A stretch of 64,000 nt of DNA from Populus alba (Eukaryota > Streptophyta > Magnoliopsida > Malpighiales > Salicaceae): contig NC_133284.1 in NCBI RefSeq assembly GCF_005239225.2, forward strand, positions 48,702,697 to 48,766,696, in the 5' to 3' direction. The position numbers were made by a program, and so were the translations under genes. How positions within the stretch are numbered: position 1 is the first letter of the stretch; each line of letters opens with the position of its first letter. The notes under the pieces were generated by a model that saw only the letters and a list, made by a program, of their open reading frames with translations, was not told the DNA's origin and ran no database searches. This document shows, in pieces, positions 36,730-47,642 of the stretch.

Positions 36730-38293
36730 TGACACAATCAAAAGATTGATGTCTTATCTCAAGTGCAGGGGTGTTGAAGTAATAAATAACCTGGTAAGAC
36801 CGGGGTCGAACCACAAATAGGTAAACTATATAAAATTATAAATAATAATGATGATGATGATGAGTTCAAAAGGACTTTGAGATGTAAGATTAATGTGAAG
36901 ATTAAACAATGATAAAAACAGTTATAAAGGTTAGAGGATCCACTAATAGTATTAGAAGTAAGTACAGTATAAAAAAATGTTATTAATCAACTGGAAACCA
37001 CATATAAAAAAGGTTTCAATCGGATGATTTATCCTTAATAGTTCATTATAAATTTTTAACATGATCATATTAATTATCTTATTTAAGTAACAATAAAATT
37101 TTAAATATTGTCAGGAATTCATGATGCTAACTTATGTTAACAACAAATCAAGTTCATTTCATAGCACATGTGTAAGTTATAACATACGGTTGGCTATGAA
37201 AGTGCCAAGTATTTGTTGTACCAAGTATTATACAACACAAATATAGATTGACCATTCAACAAGCAAGGTATTAAGAATTAATAAGATAAAAAGATAAGAC
37301 ATGTTAATAACAAACTTTCTTGGATATAAATATTGAAGTCCATGTTGAGTTTATATTATACCTATTCTAACACCATTAGTGAAACTTTTTCACCTTAACA
37401 TAATAAACTTAGCTAAACATAATGAAGAAGAGAAACATAAATAAACAAAAGAAGAACATGATTATATAAGTATAGTAAAGGAAATGAAAGACATAAACAA
37501 GAGATTAATGAAAGCAAAAATTAAGCATTACAAAAATATAAAGAAAGAGAGCAAGAATATGATCTTGATCTAAAAACAAAGATGCCTAAATATATGGCAA
37601 ATGCCTCCTTTTATAGGCCAAAATTCAGAACTATTGATTTGATGACTAATTGTTGAGTGGGAGGCCACCTCTTGACTTGGTAACAATCCTTATTTTCTTG
37701 TCTGCAGAAAACGTCATTGCTAACATTAGAATTTGAACAGATAGTCTACATGAAAGTTCTGAAAAATTATCTCAACTTTCCAACAAAACACAAATGAGAT
37801 CATTTAGACTTCTAAAACTCGAGATATAGGCTAAACATTGAACAGTGTTTGGACTGCAAGACAGATTCAAACTTCTCTTTTGATGCTAAGATTTGGACTT
37901 CCAAACGGTATAATTGAGTCTTGGACTCTTCATGAATGGTTTAGGTATATGTCTTAAATTTTTATCCATATAAACCAAACTAAAATCCAAGATCTACTAC
38001 TCCAGATATGACCCAATGACTGAACAGTATTCCAGTTTGAATTGAATCAGCATCTATTTTCTAAGCCTAACCCTCTCTTTGTCTTCTCAACTTCAATAGT
38101 TAAACTCATCAATCAATCCTTTGATTTATGTGATAGGCATGCATTTAAAATGAACATTTACCATAAATTAAAGGTATCTTATATTATCAGACTTGTTATT
38201 ATAAAACATGCTCTAGTTAAGGAGTTATTGATACTTCAAGTGTAAAATAATGATATAAAACCTTGATAAAAATGCACTTTTAATTATTAATCA
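36730..38293 (-). mobile_element. Solo LTR 2 (1564 bp), reverse orientation
   Basis: It runs from TGACACAATCAAAAG to ATTATTAATCA and is flanked by perfect CACAT duplications. Read on the minus strand it starts TGATTAATAATTAAAAGTG and ends TTGATTGTGTCA, matching solo LTR 1. It inserted into the 33-bp minisatellite, which resumes beyond 38298. There are no internal coding domains or second LTR, so this is a solo LTR left by recombination. The superfamily is not determinable from the LTR alone. Confidence 0.9.
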
Positions 38294-38575
38294 CACATAT
38301 TGGTCCTGGAATCGTCTGTGCCCAGCCCCATGTTGGGTCTGGACACAACTGTGGCCATCCCCATTTTGGACCTCCGAACGTCCACGCCCAACCCCACGTT
38401 GGGTCGGGATGCGACCATGCCCAATAACATGTTGGACCTGGACGCATCCCCACCCAACCCAACCCACATTGGGTCTAGACGCGTCCCCGGCCAACCTTGT
38501 GTTGGACTTGGATGCGTCCACGCCCAACCCCATGCAGGACCTGGACATAGCCGCGAACAACCCCACGTCATTTTT
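38294..38575. repeat. 33-bp CpG-rich minisatellite (right part)
   Basis: This continues the same array after the LTR: CATATTGGTCCTGGA, CCCCATGTTGGGTCTGGACA, ACGCGTCCCCGGCC and so on, about eight more units. Together with 36010-36729 the pre-insertion array was about 1 kb. Confidence 0.9.
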
Positions 38576-38715
38576 TTTAATATAATAATATGTGTTATAA
38601 ATATTATTATTTATCTTATAATTCAAAGTGTTCATATCAAAAATATTATTATTTGTGTTATAATCATCCTTGAAATTCTTAATATAATTATTTATATTAA
38701 TTATAATTCTCCAGA
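38576..38715. repeat. AT-rich tandem repeat, inverted right arm
   Basis: ATGTGTTATAAATATTATTA and AATATTATTATTTGTGTTAT are reverse complements of words in 35661-35965. The minisatellite is thus bordered by inverted AT-rich arms. Confidence 0.6.
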
Positions 38716-39370
38716 TTTCTCCTTATTCCTTGCTTATGTTTGACAGTAGCTCATCCTATCACAACACCTATCCAAGTCAAAATAGGGTGCCAATCTTTAT
38801 CCTCTTGCTGTATTTCTCTTCCATTATCAGGGTCTTCATCAATTCTCCCCTCGAGAACTCACAGTTACCGAATCTAACTTCTTTGGAGAAATCACCACTC
38901 CATCAGATCCTTGATTATATAGAACCCAATTGTTCCCCTTGTGCCATCATCCTACTAGTCTTCACTAGTTTCATTACAGACTGTTACATATACAAAAATA
39001 GTACCGTATGGATAATCCTTCAACTAAGCAAGTTCCTAGGAAAGATTGGAGGGGTTACACCGATCCCGCTTAAAACCCAATCTCCTAGATAAAACTTCTT
39101 ATGCCATATATATCCATTGTACTGTCTTTCCGTATATACAACCATTTTCTAGCTTTGTTGAAGCTTTCCTTTACAAGTGATCTGGGGTATCTTGAATTTA
39201 TACCTGATTTCTCAACATCTGGCAAGACTACTAGTGCTTAGATTTATCAAGATTGGTCTTCATCATTTTTCACACTACACCTCTAATTATCCACATGATC
39301 GGGTGTCCAGAGTGTTCTAATTTTGTGTACCAATTTTGCCTTCCCTCAAGGCAATTGAAATTCTCCCCAC
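38716..39370. other. Unassigned sequence, possibly retroelement-derived
   Basis: This is less AT-rich than its surroundings. The plus-strand open frame at 38730-39092 has no recognisable motif. The region lies close to an LTR fragment on the minus strand (40315-40797) and could belong to that element, but nothing diagnostic was seen. Confidence 0.3.
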
Positions 39371-39373
39371 TTA

Positions 39374-39583
39374 GAGCGTGTTTGGCAGTGTGATAGCGGT
39401 TGCTTTTCAAATAGCTTTTCGTGCTGAAATACATGCCAATGATGTTTTTTCATTTTTTAAAAATCATTTTTGACATCAGCACATCAAAACGATCCAAAAA
39501 GTACAAACGGCACTCAATTTTAGCAAAAAAAAAAATTCAAAATTTCAGCAAACGCAGGTTCAAACTCACTACCAAACGGTCTC
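39374..39583 (+). mobile_element. Tourist-like (PIF/Harbinger) MITE
   Basis: It is 210 bp with TTA on both sides (39371-39373 and 39584-39586), the usual 3-bp target of PIF/Harbinger elements. The ends are GAGCGTGTTTGG and, reversed, GAGACCGTTTGG, an imperfect terminal inverted repeat. There is no coding capacity. Relatives at 8701, 29048, 41965 and 53184 share the GTTTGG-type ends and an inner TTTTGACATCAGCACATCAA-like block. Confidence 0.75.
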
Positions 39584-39586
39584 TTA

Positions 39587-40314
39587 ATAATTCATCACAC
39601 ATAATTGGGCAAATGTGTGCAACTTCTTCTTCTTCATCTCCATTGACCACTATAATGACCTTTAGATGCCTTCTCATTGTCATTGGGTAATCTCTCTTAA
39701 TAATTCACCACCACTAGTTTTGATCTCCATCTCAACGATCGGATCATACCATTGCATCCGGAATGATCAAATTAGTTTGAAACAAGTCTGAAATCGTCCA
39801 AATCACATTTCAAATGGCTAAGATTTGATCAAAACAATTATGGCCTGATGAGCGACCCAAATTCAATCTCAAATCCGGTTGCACATAGGATCAGTTACAT
39901 TGGACTTGTCCCTTGACTCGCAGCTCGGCTCCAACTCGGCTTGGCTTGCGGATGATGACGTGGCATGTGGGTCCCACTGTGTTGACTAGTCGTTGACATG
40001 CATGCCAATTGTGCATGTTGACGCCATGCTTACATCATGATGATGCCATCCCCATCTAGGTCAGTCACATGGGTCAGGTCGTCTGGTATTTGGGTCAGGT
40101 TAGCCCATCCGGACGAAGAAGATGCGTGGGCACCTCTTTGTTGGTGCGAGTTGGCACTTACGGCCATGTCCCACGACAGAATTTTTCGTTGCTTTCACCA
40201 GTGTACTCGTCTCTTCCTCCTCTACACGATGGCATGGTCAAAACACAATTTTGACAACCTTTATTTTTGGGCAAAAATCAAACACCACTTTAAACCATAT
40301 GCTTTGATAACAAT
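39587..40314 (-). mobile_element. Internal region of a Copia fragment next to its LTR
   Basis: On the minus strand the LTR end ...CCCCAACA is followed at once by ATTGTTATCAAAGCA (40300-40314). That is a decayed form of the initiator-Met tRNA primer site ATTGGTATCAGAGC. The region beyond contains GC-richer sequence without an intact gag. Several plus-strand frames (40037-40336 and others) are shadows. Confidence 0.5.
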
Positions 40315-40797
40315 TGTTGGGGATTCCAACCGGTGATGTTCTGATAGTTGCCAATTGGAGGCTAAGCACACTGACACAATATTTAACGTGGTTTGATAGA
40401 TCGCCTACATCCACGGGAGAAGTCGATATTATTAGAGATAGAAAAATGGAACAACATAGATACATGGAGGAGGACACTCTACTCTATTCCCGTTGCTCTC
40501 ACAGACACTACTGCGCTTGGCAGCTAGTCCTTTTTCTCTCTCACGTGTTTCTCTCACACTCTCTAACTCTCTCATTTTACTCTTTAACCTATGCCTCTAT
40601 TTATAAGCATGAATGGTGAGACAACTTGGCCATAAATTATGGCACTAATAATGACAACACATGAGTTGCATTATTTTATCAATGGTTGATGCAACTTGTT
40701 TGATAATACTCATCTATCATTGTAGCCTTTTGACAAAAGCAACGCTCTTCTAGAGTAGGGTTGCAGATGCTATCATATAAGTGGCAATATCCCAACA
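40315..40797 (-). mobile_element. Copia-type LTR (483 bp), minus strand
   Basis: The ends are TGTTGGGGATTC and ATATCCCAACA, which form the TGTTGGG/CCCAACA terminal repeat. The primer-site remnant on the 40314 side shows this is the 5' LTR of a minus-strand element. The matching 3' LTR was not found to the left, so the element is truncated. Confidence 0.7.
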
Positions 40798-40947
40798 TCA
40801 CTAGTCCAAATATATCTGCTAGACTATTTATATAATTTGTCTTGGATCGATTTTTATTTAGTTATAATAGACTAACATCTAACTGCTCAGAATCACTTTT
40901 TATCATAAACCCAACTACATCATGGAGTCAATAACGGAGAGCATTGA

Positions 40948-40949
<2 letters not shown>

Positions 40950-40986
<37 letters not shown>
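40950..40986. repeat. (TA)n microsatellite
   Basis: An uninterrupted TA dinucleotide run. Confidence 0.95.
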
Positions 40987-40988
<2 letters not shown>

Positions 40989-41964
40989 GGACGCAACCAA
41001 GCGCCTCACATAAGTTACAGGCCAAAATCCTCTTATATGCCACTCTGCTTCTGATATTGAAAGTGTCATTGTTCCTTGTATAGCATTAACTTCTTTTTTT
41101 AACTCATTTCTTACTACTGCCATGTGGAGTTATGGCGGTTAAAATGTTAGCCCTGTAAATTGCATCAGTACTCCCATTTCTTCGACGTGAAGGAGAAGAG
41201 ACTACAGGTCGATTTTTACGAAGAGGGTTTTATAAAAGCTGCCGTCCTCAATTTTTCTGTGCGCTCACGTGCATCTGGTGTGATACACTACCATAATTCT
41301 TAGATTTTCTCACAAAGTTTTTTTTGTTTGTATTTCACATATGTAGAAAATAATTAAATTAAATTCATATAAATCAACACTTAATAATATTTAGAAACTG
41401 ATTTACTTAAAAAAAAATCACTCAAATAAATTTACAATAAATAAATAACACAAAAAAATAAACAACAACAACAAAGAAATAAATTAACTAAAAAACATTT
41501 CCACCTAACCTAGAAAACATATTCCAAGACCCATCATCCAACAACAAATAAATTAATTTAATTGAAATTGAATAACAAAATTTTAAAAAAAAATCCAACA
41601 AAATTAATCTCTTATAAAAAAAATCCTAGAAAAATTTAAAAATAAAATAAAATAATAAATATAATGCAAACAAAACACGAAAAAGAAAAGAAAAAAAATT
41701 CTACCTTAATTTAATTATGAGTGAAGCGGAAAAGAGAAAAGAAAAAATAAATTAATAAAATATGTTAATTAAAAAAAAAATTGAGAAGAGAAGAAATACA
41801 TGTATGTAAATTTGAAAAAACAATTAATTTAAATATGGATGGTTTATCTAATATTTGATTGTAAAATACTTAATTTTAATATAGATAGTTTGGATCTTAA
41901 GTTATTATAATTATAAATAAAAAATGCATATGATCGTGAGTATGGAATCATTGTATTTTATGTC

Positions 41965-42150
41965 AGGAAGAACGTGTTTGAAATTGTAATAGATATTGTT
42001 TTTTAAAGTATTTTTTATTTAAAAATATTTTAAAATATTGTTTTTTTTTTTTTTATTTTTATATCAAAACATTAAAAAAAATCCAAAAACATCTAAAAAT
42101 TTAATTTAAAAATAAAAATAAAAAATAAAAAATTTGTTGAACTGCACAAG
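41965..42150 (+). mobile_element. Decayed Tourist-like MITE relative
   Basis: It starts near AACGTGTTTGAAATTGTAAT and contains ATATCAAAACATTAAAAAAA. It ends in a TTGTTGAACTGCACAAGCC block. The layout matches the 39374 copy, but the ends are worn and no clear target duplication is left. Confidence 0.4.
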
Positions 42151-43461
42151 CCAACATCTCATAAAATTCAATTCCAACCCAAATCTACTTTAGCTTCAAC
42201 GTTACCAAAAAGTCCTTGGTAGCAATACGGGAGAAAGCAGATGAACTTTTTTCACAATGGTGAATCACTATATAATTTCAATACTTAGCATATTAATTTT
42301 AGTGTGAGTTCGCATTTTCTATGCATAATACTGATTATATAATCATATGGTATAATTTTTTTTTATCACCATTCCCTTTTTATCCACATCAAAATTTAAA
42401 AAATTTGAGATAAATTAATTTTTTTTATTATTATTATTAATATAAATATTCGAATTAGTTTATATATAATTCAACTAATATCATTGACTCTAAAATTAAT
42501 ACTTATATAAATTTTTAGTGATATTGAAAAAATTAAAACTCATAATTATTAATAAATAAACTTAAAATTTGATCAATTAAAATATTTTTTTTCACAATTA
42601 AATTAAAAGAAATCAACTCTTAACTCAAAAAGTATTGTGAAGAGACTTGGGTATATTCTCTCAATCCAGTAAAAAACAAATTATGTAAATCCTTTGACCA
42701 TCCTGAGAACATGGAACTCTCAAGAGAATCGAAAATCTAGAAGAAGTCATCTCTTCTTTAGCTTTGTCAAAGTTTTTGAGCCCATGTCAAACTCTCCATG
42801 TTCATGCTTCACGCAAACACAAAATGGTCAACACGTGTACATTGCTCGATTGGTTAGAGCCTTAGAACCCATTCTGCTAACAACAAATCTTTGCACACAG
42901 TAACATTTGCCGCCCCCATTGACACCAAACTCTCTTCTTCATTTTTTTTCCATCTACCTTTTCCAAGAAGAAAGTTGTTGAAAAGAAGGAAAATTTATTA
43001 AAACGTATAAAAGAGATCACATGATCGTTGCCGAACGTCAGTCTTGAATTTCTATTTGGACTGGGACTTCAGAGAAAGTAAAATTAAAAGCCACCTTCTT
43101 CTCTTGTCCTCTCTTTCTACCCACCCACCACGAAATAAAAAAAGAGAGACCTCTATTTTTATTTCACTCTTTTTAAAAAAAAAATATTTCTGTTAGTCCG
43201 TAGATTATAAATCAGTGATTTTTGTATTTTATTAAAAAATATTATATAACCCTTCAAGATCTGAATGTTTCACTGCTTTTTACCCTTTGGTTGATATTTA
43301 AAGACACTGGTTTGTTAGAGTTTGTGTTGTTTTTGAAACTTTCTCTTGATCTTTGATCTTCACGGATTGGTATTCAGATTTTGAGTTCGTTTTTTGAGAT
43401 TTTGAGATAAACCCATTAAGAACCTTTTGGATTTTGAGTCAAACGATCAAATTTTTACATC

Positions 43462-46400
43462 ATGATTTGCAGTGTCAAGCAATCTGTTATAACGCCAACA
43501 ATCAACGGATCTGACACTATTTTTCGCCGAAAAAACCCGTCGGCTATACAAAGATCTTTTATTTTTCCTTCACTTAATGGCGATAAGAGTTCAAAACCAG
43601 TTCTTTCAATGTCCAAGCCCTTGCATGTGTCAAAGGTTGAGTCTTTTGCTTTGTCAAAGCCTCAAAAGAGGAGCTTGATCACATGCAAGGCCTATGAGGC
43701 TGATCGATCAGAGCCAATTGAGGCACCTGAGGTGAAATCAGAGGCTGCAAAAAAGGTTAAGATTGGGATTTACTTTGCTACGTGGTGGGCTTTGAATGTC
43801 GTGTTTAATATTTACAACAAGAAGGTTTTGAATGCTTTTCCATATCCATGGTTGACTTCTACACTCTCTCTCGCTTGTGGATCTCTGATGATGTTGATCT
43901 CATGGGCTACCCGGATTGCTGAGACACCAAAGACTGATTTTGAGTTTTGGAAGACTTTATTCCCTGTAAGTTTTTATTTCTGGGTTTTGTTTGGTTTGAT
44001 AGAAAAGTGAGAGAATTGATGGGAAAGTGAGGTTTTTGTTTGGTTTGTCAGAAAAAAAAAATGATGGAAAACATGGGAAAGTGATGTTTTTTTAGTTTGG
44101 TTTGGGTGTTACGAAAATTTCCCTTTGTAGGATAGCTGAGGAAAGTTGAGAGATTAGTGAAGGGAAATTATGATGGCTTGTTATTCGTGCTTTTATGTTT
44201 TTTTTTTTTTTAATTTATTTATTCTGATAAATGAAATAGCCCTTGTTTGATTGCTGATAAAGCTGAGAAAGTAAAGTTTCAAATCGCCTGTTTTAATTTT
44301 ACTGGTTTCAAATGGATACAAATTAAGAATGCACTTCAGGTCAGGATGATATTTGAATTTGGTTCAATTTATGGTGGCTTTTGATGCTAGAATTAAAATT
44401 AGGGAAATTTCCAAGGTCTGGAATTCTTTTAGCAATTTATACTAGATTTTTGTTTTTCCAATTTTCTTCTCTTCAAAACAAAATTTGATTGTCGTTGGAT
44501 TTGTAATCTGGTTATGATATGCTTTCATTTTTTCTTTTCTTTTCTTTTTTTTTTGCAACTCTGTGTTTCTAATAATTATTCTCTCTTTAAGGTTGCTGTG
44601 GCTCATACAATTGGGCATGTAGCAGCAACTGTGAGTATGTCGAAGGTTGCAGTTTCCTTTACCCATATCATTAAGAGTGGTGAGCCTGCTTTCAGCGTAT
44701 TGGTATCAAGGTTCATATTGGGTGAGACTTTCCCTTCATCAGTTTACCTGTCCCTTGTTCCGATCATTGGTGGTTGTGCATTAGCTGCTGTTACTGAGCT
44801 CAACTTCAACATGATTGGTAAGAATATTAGCTTTCATTTGTTGAAATTTGATTTGATTATCTTAAAATATACGGTAACTTGTTTATAGTTTTGCTAAGAT
44901 GTAGGGGAAAAAACCAAACAGCAGTTTTGATCTCAGAGCTTTCTTTACATGGAATTTGAGATGGCAAAAAAGACAACACTCAATCAGCTATATTCCATTT
45001 AAATAAAAGATTTGGACCGAAATTTGTGCTGTTTAAAACCAAATTCAATGCACTCTTTACTTTTCCTTTCTTTCTTCATGATAATCAAACCAAAATTATG
45101 ATCCGAGTTCCTATCATTCAAATTAATTCTGTCGCATTGTTTCTGACTGTATTGGAGTCAAGCTGTCAGCCTGTTTTTCTTTTTATGGTGATTGGTTTCT
45201 GGCAGGTCATGTGACATGGGTTTGGCATTTTCCTTGTATTTCAGTCATTACAGGAAATTATCAGGGCTTAGAACATGATTTCAATAATGTTGATCTTAAG
45301 GATTGTTTTCAGAATTATGAATTTGATTGGCTGTCTGTTTCAGGTTTTATGGGGGCCATGATTTCCAACTTGGCTTTTGTTTTCCGCAACATATTTTCAA
45401 AGAAGGGCATGAAGGGGAAGTCTGTTAGTGGGATGAACTACTATGCTTGTCTCTCTATGTTGTCACTCTTGATTCTCACACCTTTTGCTATCGCTGTGGA
45501 GGGACCACAGATGTGGGCTGCAGGTTGGCAGACAGCCCTCTCTGAAATTGGACCGAATATTGCATGGTAATTGCTGGCAACTGCAAACTCAGTTTTCCTT
45601 GTATTGGTTGGCTGTGCTCACTTTTCATCCACATGGATTTGTTTTTACATGGTAGAAATTTTTAAAAATCATAATGTAAATTAAATTTGCAAGAATTTGT
45701 TTGATTGACCAATAATAAGATCACCTAGTATTCTTGTCTCTTGTTGTCAAGAAATTTGAGGTCTATAGGTATTTTTTATCTGAAAAACTTAACGGTTTAT
45801 ATTGCAAAACAATTTAGTCATCCCGGTAAAATTCCATGTGATGGCTCACAACTAGATTTCTATGCAGTCTTGCATTTAATCAAATAGCTTTAGTTTTACT
45901 TGTGCATGTCATGTCTGATGTACAACATATTGAATCGAGTTGGTACTAGACGTGAAGCACAATCTGAAGGCTTTAATCGCTAATTTGGTCCCGTTTGGTT
46001 TATGCTTGATGAATGTGAAATGAATTCTGGTCATTTTGTTCTGATTAATTGGCCCTTCATTTTATTGACAAGAATATTTTTTTGAATTGACCACCTTTTT
46101 GTGAATATTTCACTGCAATGTGCTGCAAGCTTCTTTTAATTTTCCTGTACAATAATCCAAAACATGTATTTCATCTTCTTTGGAATTTGACTTCAGATTT
46201 CTGCATGTGTTTGTGTGGTGATATTTATACCTTTTCCTGTTGCTTTTTGTTGAACGAATGCTTATGTGACTCTTATTTTGCCTTGTAGGTGGATTGCAGC
46301 ACAAAGTGTATTCTATCATCTTTACAATCAAGTGTCATACATGTCCCTAGATGAGATCTCTCCCTTGACCTTTAGCATTGGAAATACCATGAAGCGTATA

Positions 46401-47642
46401 TCTGTCATAGTCTCCTCCATTATCATTTTCCACACACCTGTCCAGCCTGTCAATGCTCTCGGAGCGGCCATCGCTGTCCTTGGAACCTTCTTGTATTCCC
46501 AGGTAATTTTCCCCTCTTCTCTTGATGAATTTAGTATGACACTTCATAATTCACCTATTTTACCCCTGAGATCTTCAAAAAGACATGCATGCCCTTGAGA
46601 CAATTCTGTATGCAACGAACTGAAATTTTATCTGTATGCATTTTTCCCCTATCAATTGTCTGAATGTTAAAGATGCCAAATGAAAAGCTGGAAATGCTTT
46701 AGGTGGGAATAAGATGTATCAACTATCACGGGCTCATGAGAGAGTATTCATGTTGCATCCTAAGCATAAAAAGCTGTCTCCTCTATAAGTTTCAGAAATA
46801 TCAGTCGCCTGCTTAAGAAATATACAATACACATACAATATAGCCGGACCACACTACCGAATTCATCTCAACTTGCTCTTTGGCAGTTAATGCTTTTGAA
46901 TACAAAAGAAAGTTGAATATCAGATGCAAGGGTAGTTGAACTCCTGATCCAAGACTTAGGGAACTATGCCATGTGCTTCTCTTCTGATAAATACAGATAT
47001 GGGAGATCGATCTTTTACCTACATCACGTGCACAATGTGCTGATTAGCTTCAGTTCAAGGGAAATTTTACGACAACTTCAGTCACCGTGCTATAGTGACT
47101 TTGAGAGTTACGTAAAATTGGCAATAAATGGATCGAGATTTTACGGGATTGTGTTTGACTGTTAGATGCGGTAGAAAATGTAATTCCTGCACTTTTCTTT
47201 TCATCATCTAACCTTGCAGCATGGTGGTCACTGACAGTAGAGACGTCAACTGCCTGTAGCAAGCAAGCACTTGAACAAGTTAATGATGGGGTTAGGTGTT
47301 AACTACCAATTTTGAAAGCTGATCGCCTAGGTGACGTAATATTTTTGGAGTTAGTTGACTTAAACATTGTCTGTTAGTTAGGTTGGACCATACAGAATGC
47401 CTACCTAACATTAAGAATTTTGTAAGCTAGGTTCCTACTATTTATTTCTCTGTGAAGACAACGTTTTCAATCTGTTCCTAGGTACGCCTACTGTTTTTTT
47501 TTTGTCTTGGAACGTTCTTGGTTTCTTCCTTCAGAGGAAGAGCTCTCTGCTTAAGATTCCAAATCTTGTTAACCCTCTGGTAAACATGATTTATCTATGT
47601 AATTTAATCGTTTGTTTTGGTTTTTTGCAGGCTAAGCAGTGA
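43462..47642 (+). CDS. GPT1: Plastid glucose-6-phosphate/phosphate translocator
   Basis: This inner-envelope antiporter imports glucose 6-phosphate into plastids in exchange for phosphate, feeding starch synthesis and the oxidative pentose phosphate pathway. Exons are 43462-43965, 44592-44817, 45344-45566, 46289-46502 and 47631-47642, giving 392 residues against about 388 in Arabidopsis. All introns are GT-AG and all phases join. Residues 1 to about 75 are a Ser/Lys-rich transit peptide ending near SLITCKAYEADRSEP. The remainder is a drug/metabolite-transporter fold with about ten membrane segments. GPT-type blocks seen are IYFATWWALNVVFNIYNKK, SFTHIIKSGEPAFS, MGAMISNLAFVFRN and GNTMKRISVIVSS. 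By family comparison, Lys196 and Lys353-Arg354 should bind the phosphate group. The short last exon encodes Ala-Lys-Gln and stop. The gene converges on tryptophan synthase beta. GPT1 rather than GPT2 is inferred from that linkage. Confidence 0.95.

Larger units (their letters stand above)
40798..43461. other. AT-rich intergenic DNA and GPT upstream region
   Basis: It holds a TA microsatellite (40950-40986), a MITE relative (41965-42150) and long A/T-rich tracts. The last few hundred bases (about 43000-43461) contain pyrimidine-rich sequence consistent with a promoter and 5' UTR for the translocator gene. No convincing TATA box or UTR intron could be fixed. Confidence 0.45.

Noticed and set aside
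35652..36741. Repeat proteins of 60-253 residues on both strands
   Set aside because: Openness is explained by repeat periods of 33 and about 63 bp, both multiples of three. The same DNA is open in several frames at once.
36010..38575. Array that might look like a CRISPR
   Set aside because: Units are contiguous and diverged with no unique spacers between identical repeats, and the host is a plant. It is a minisatellite.
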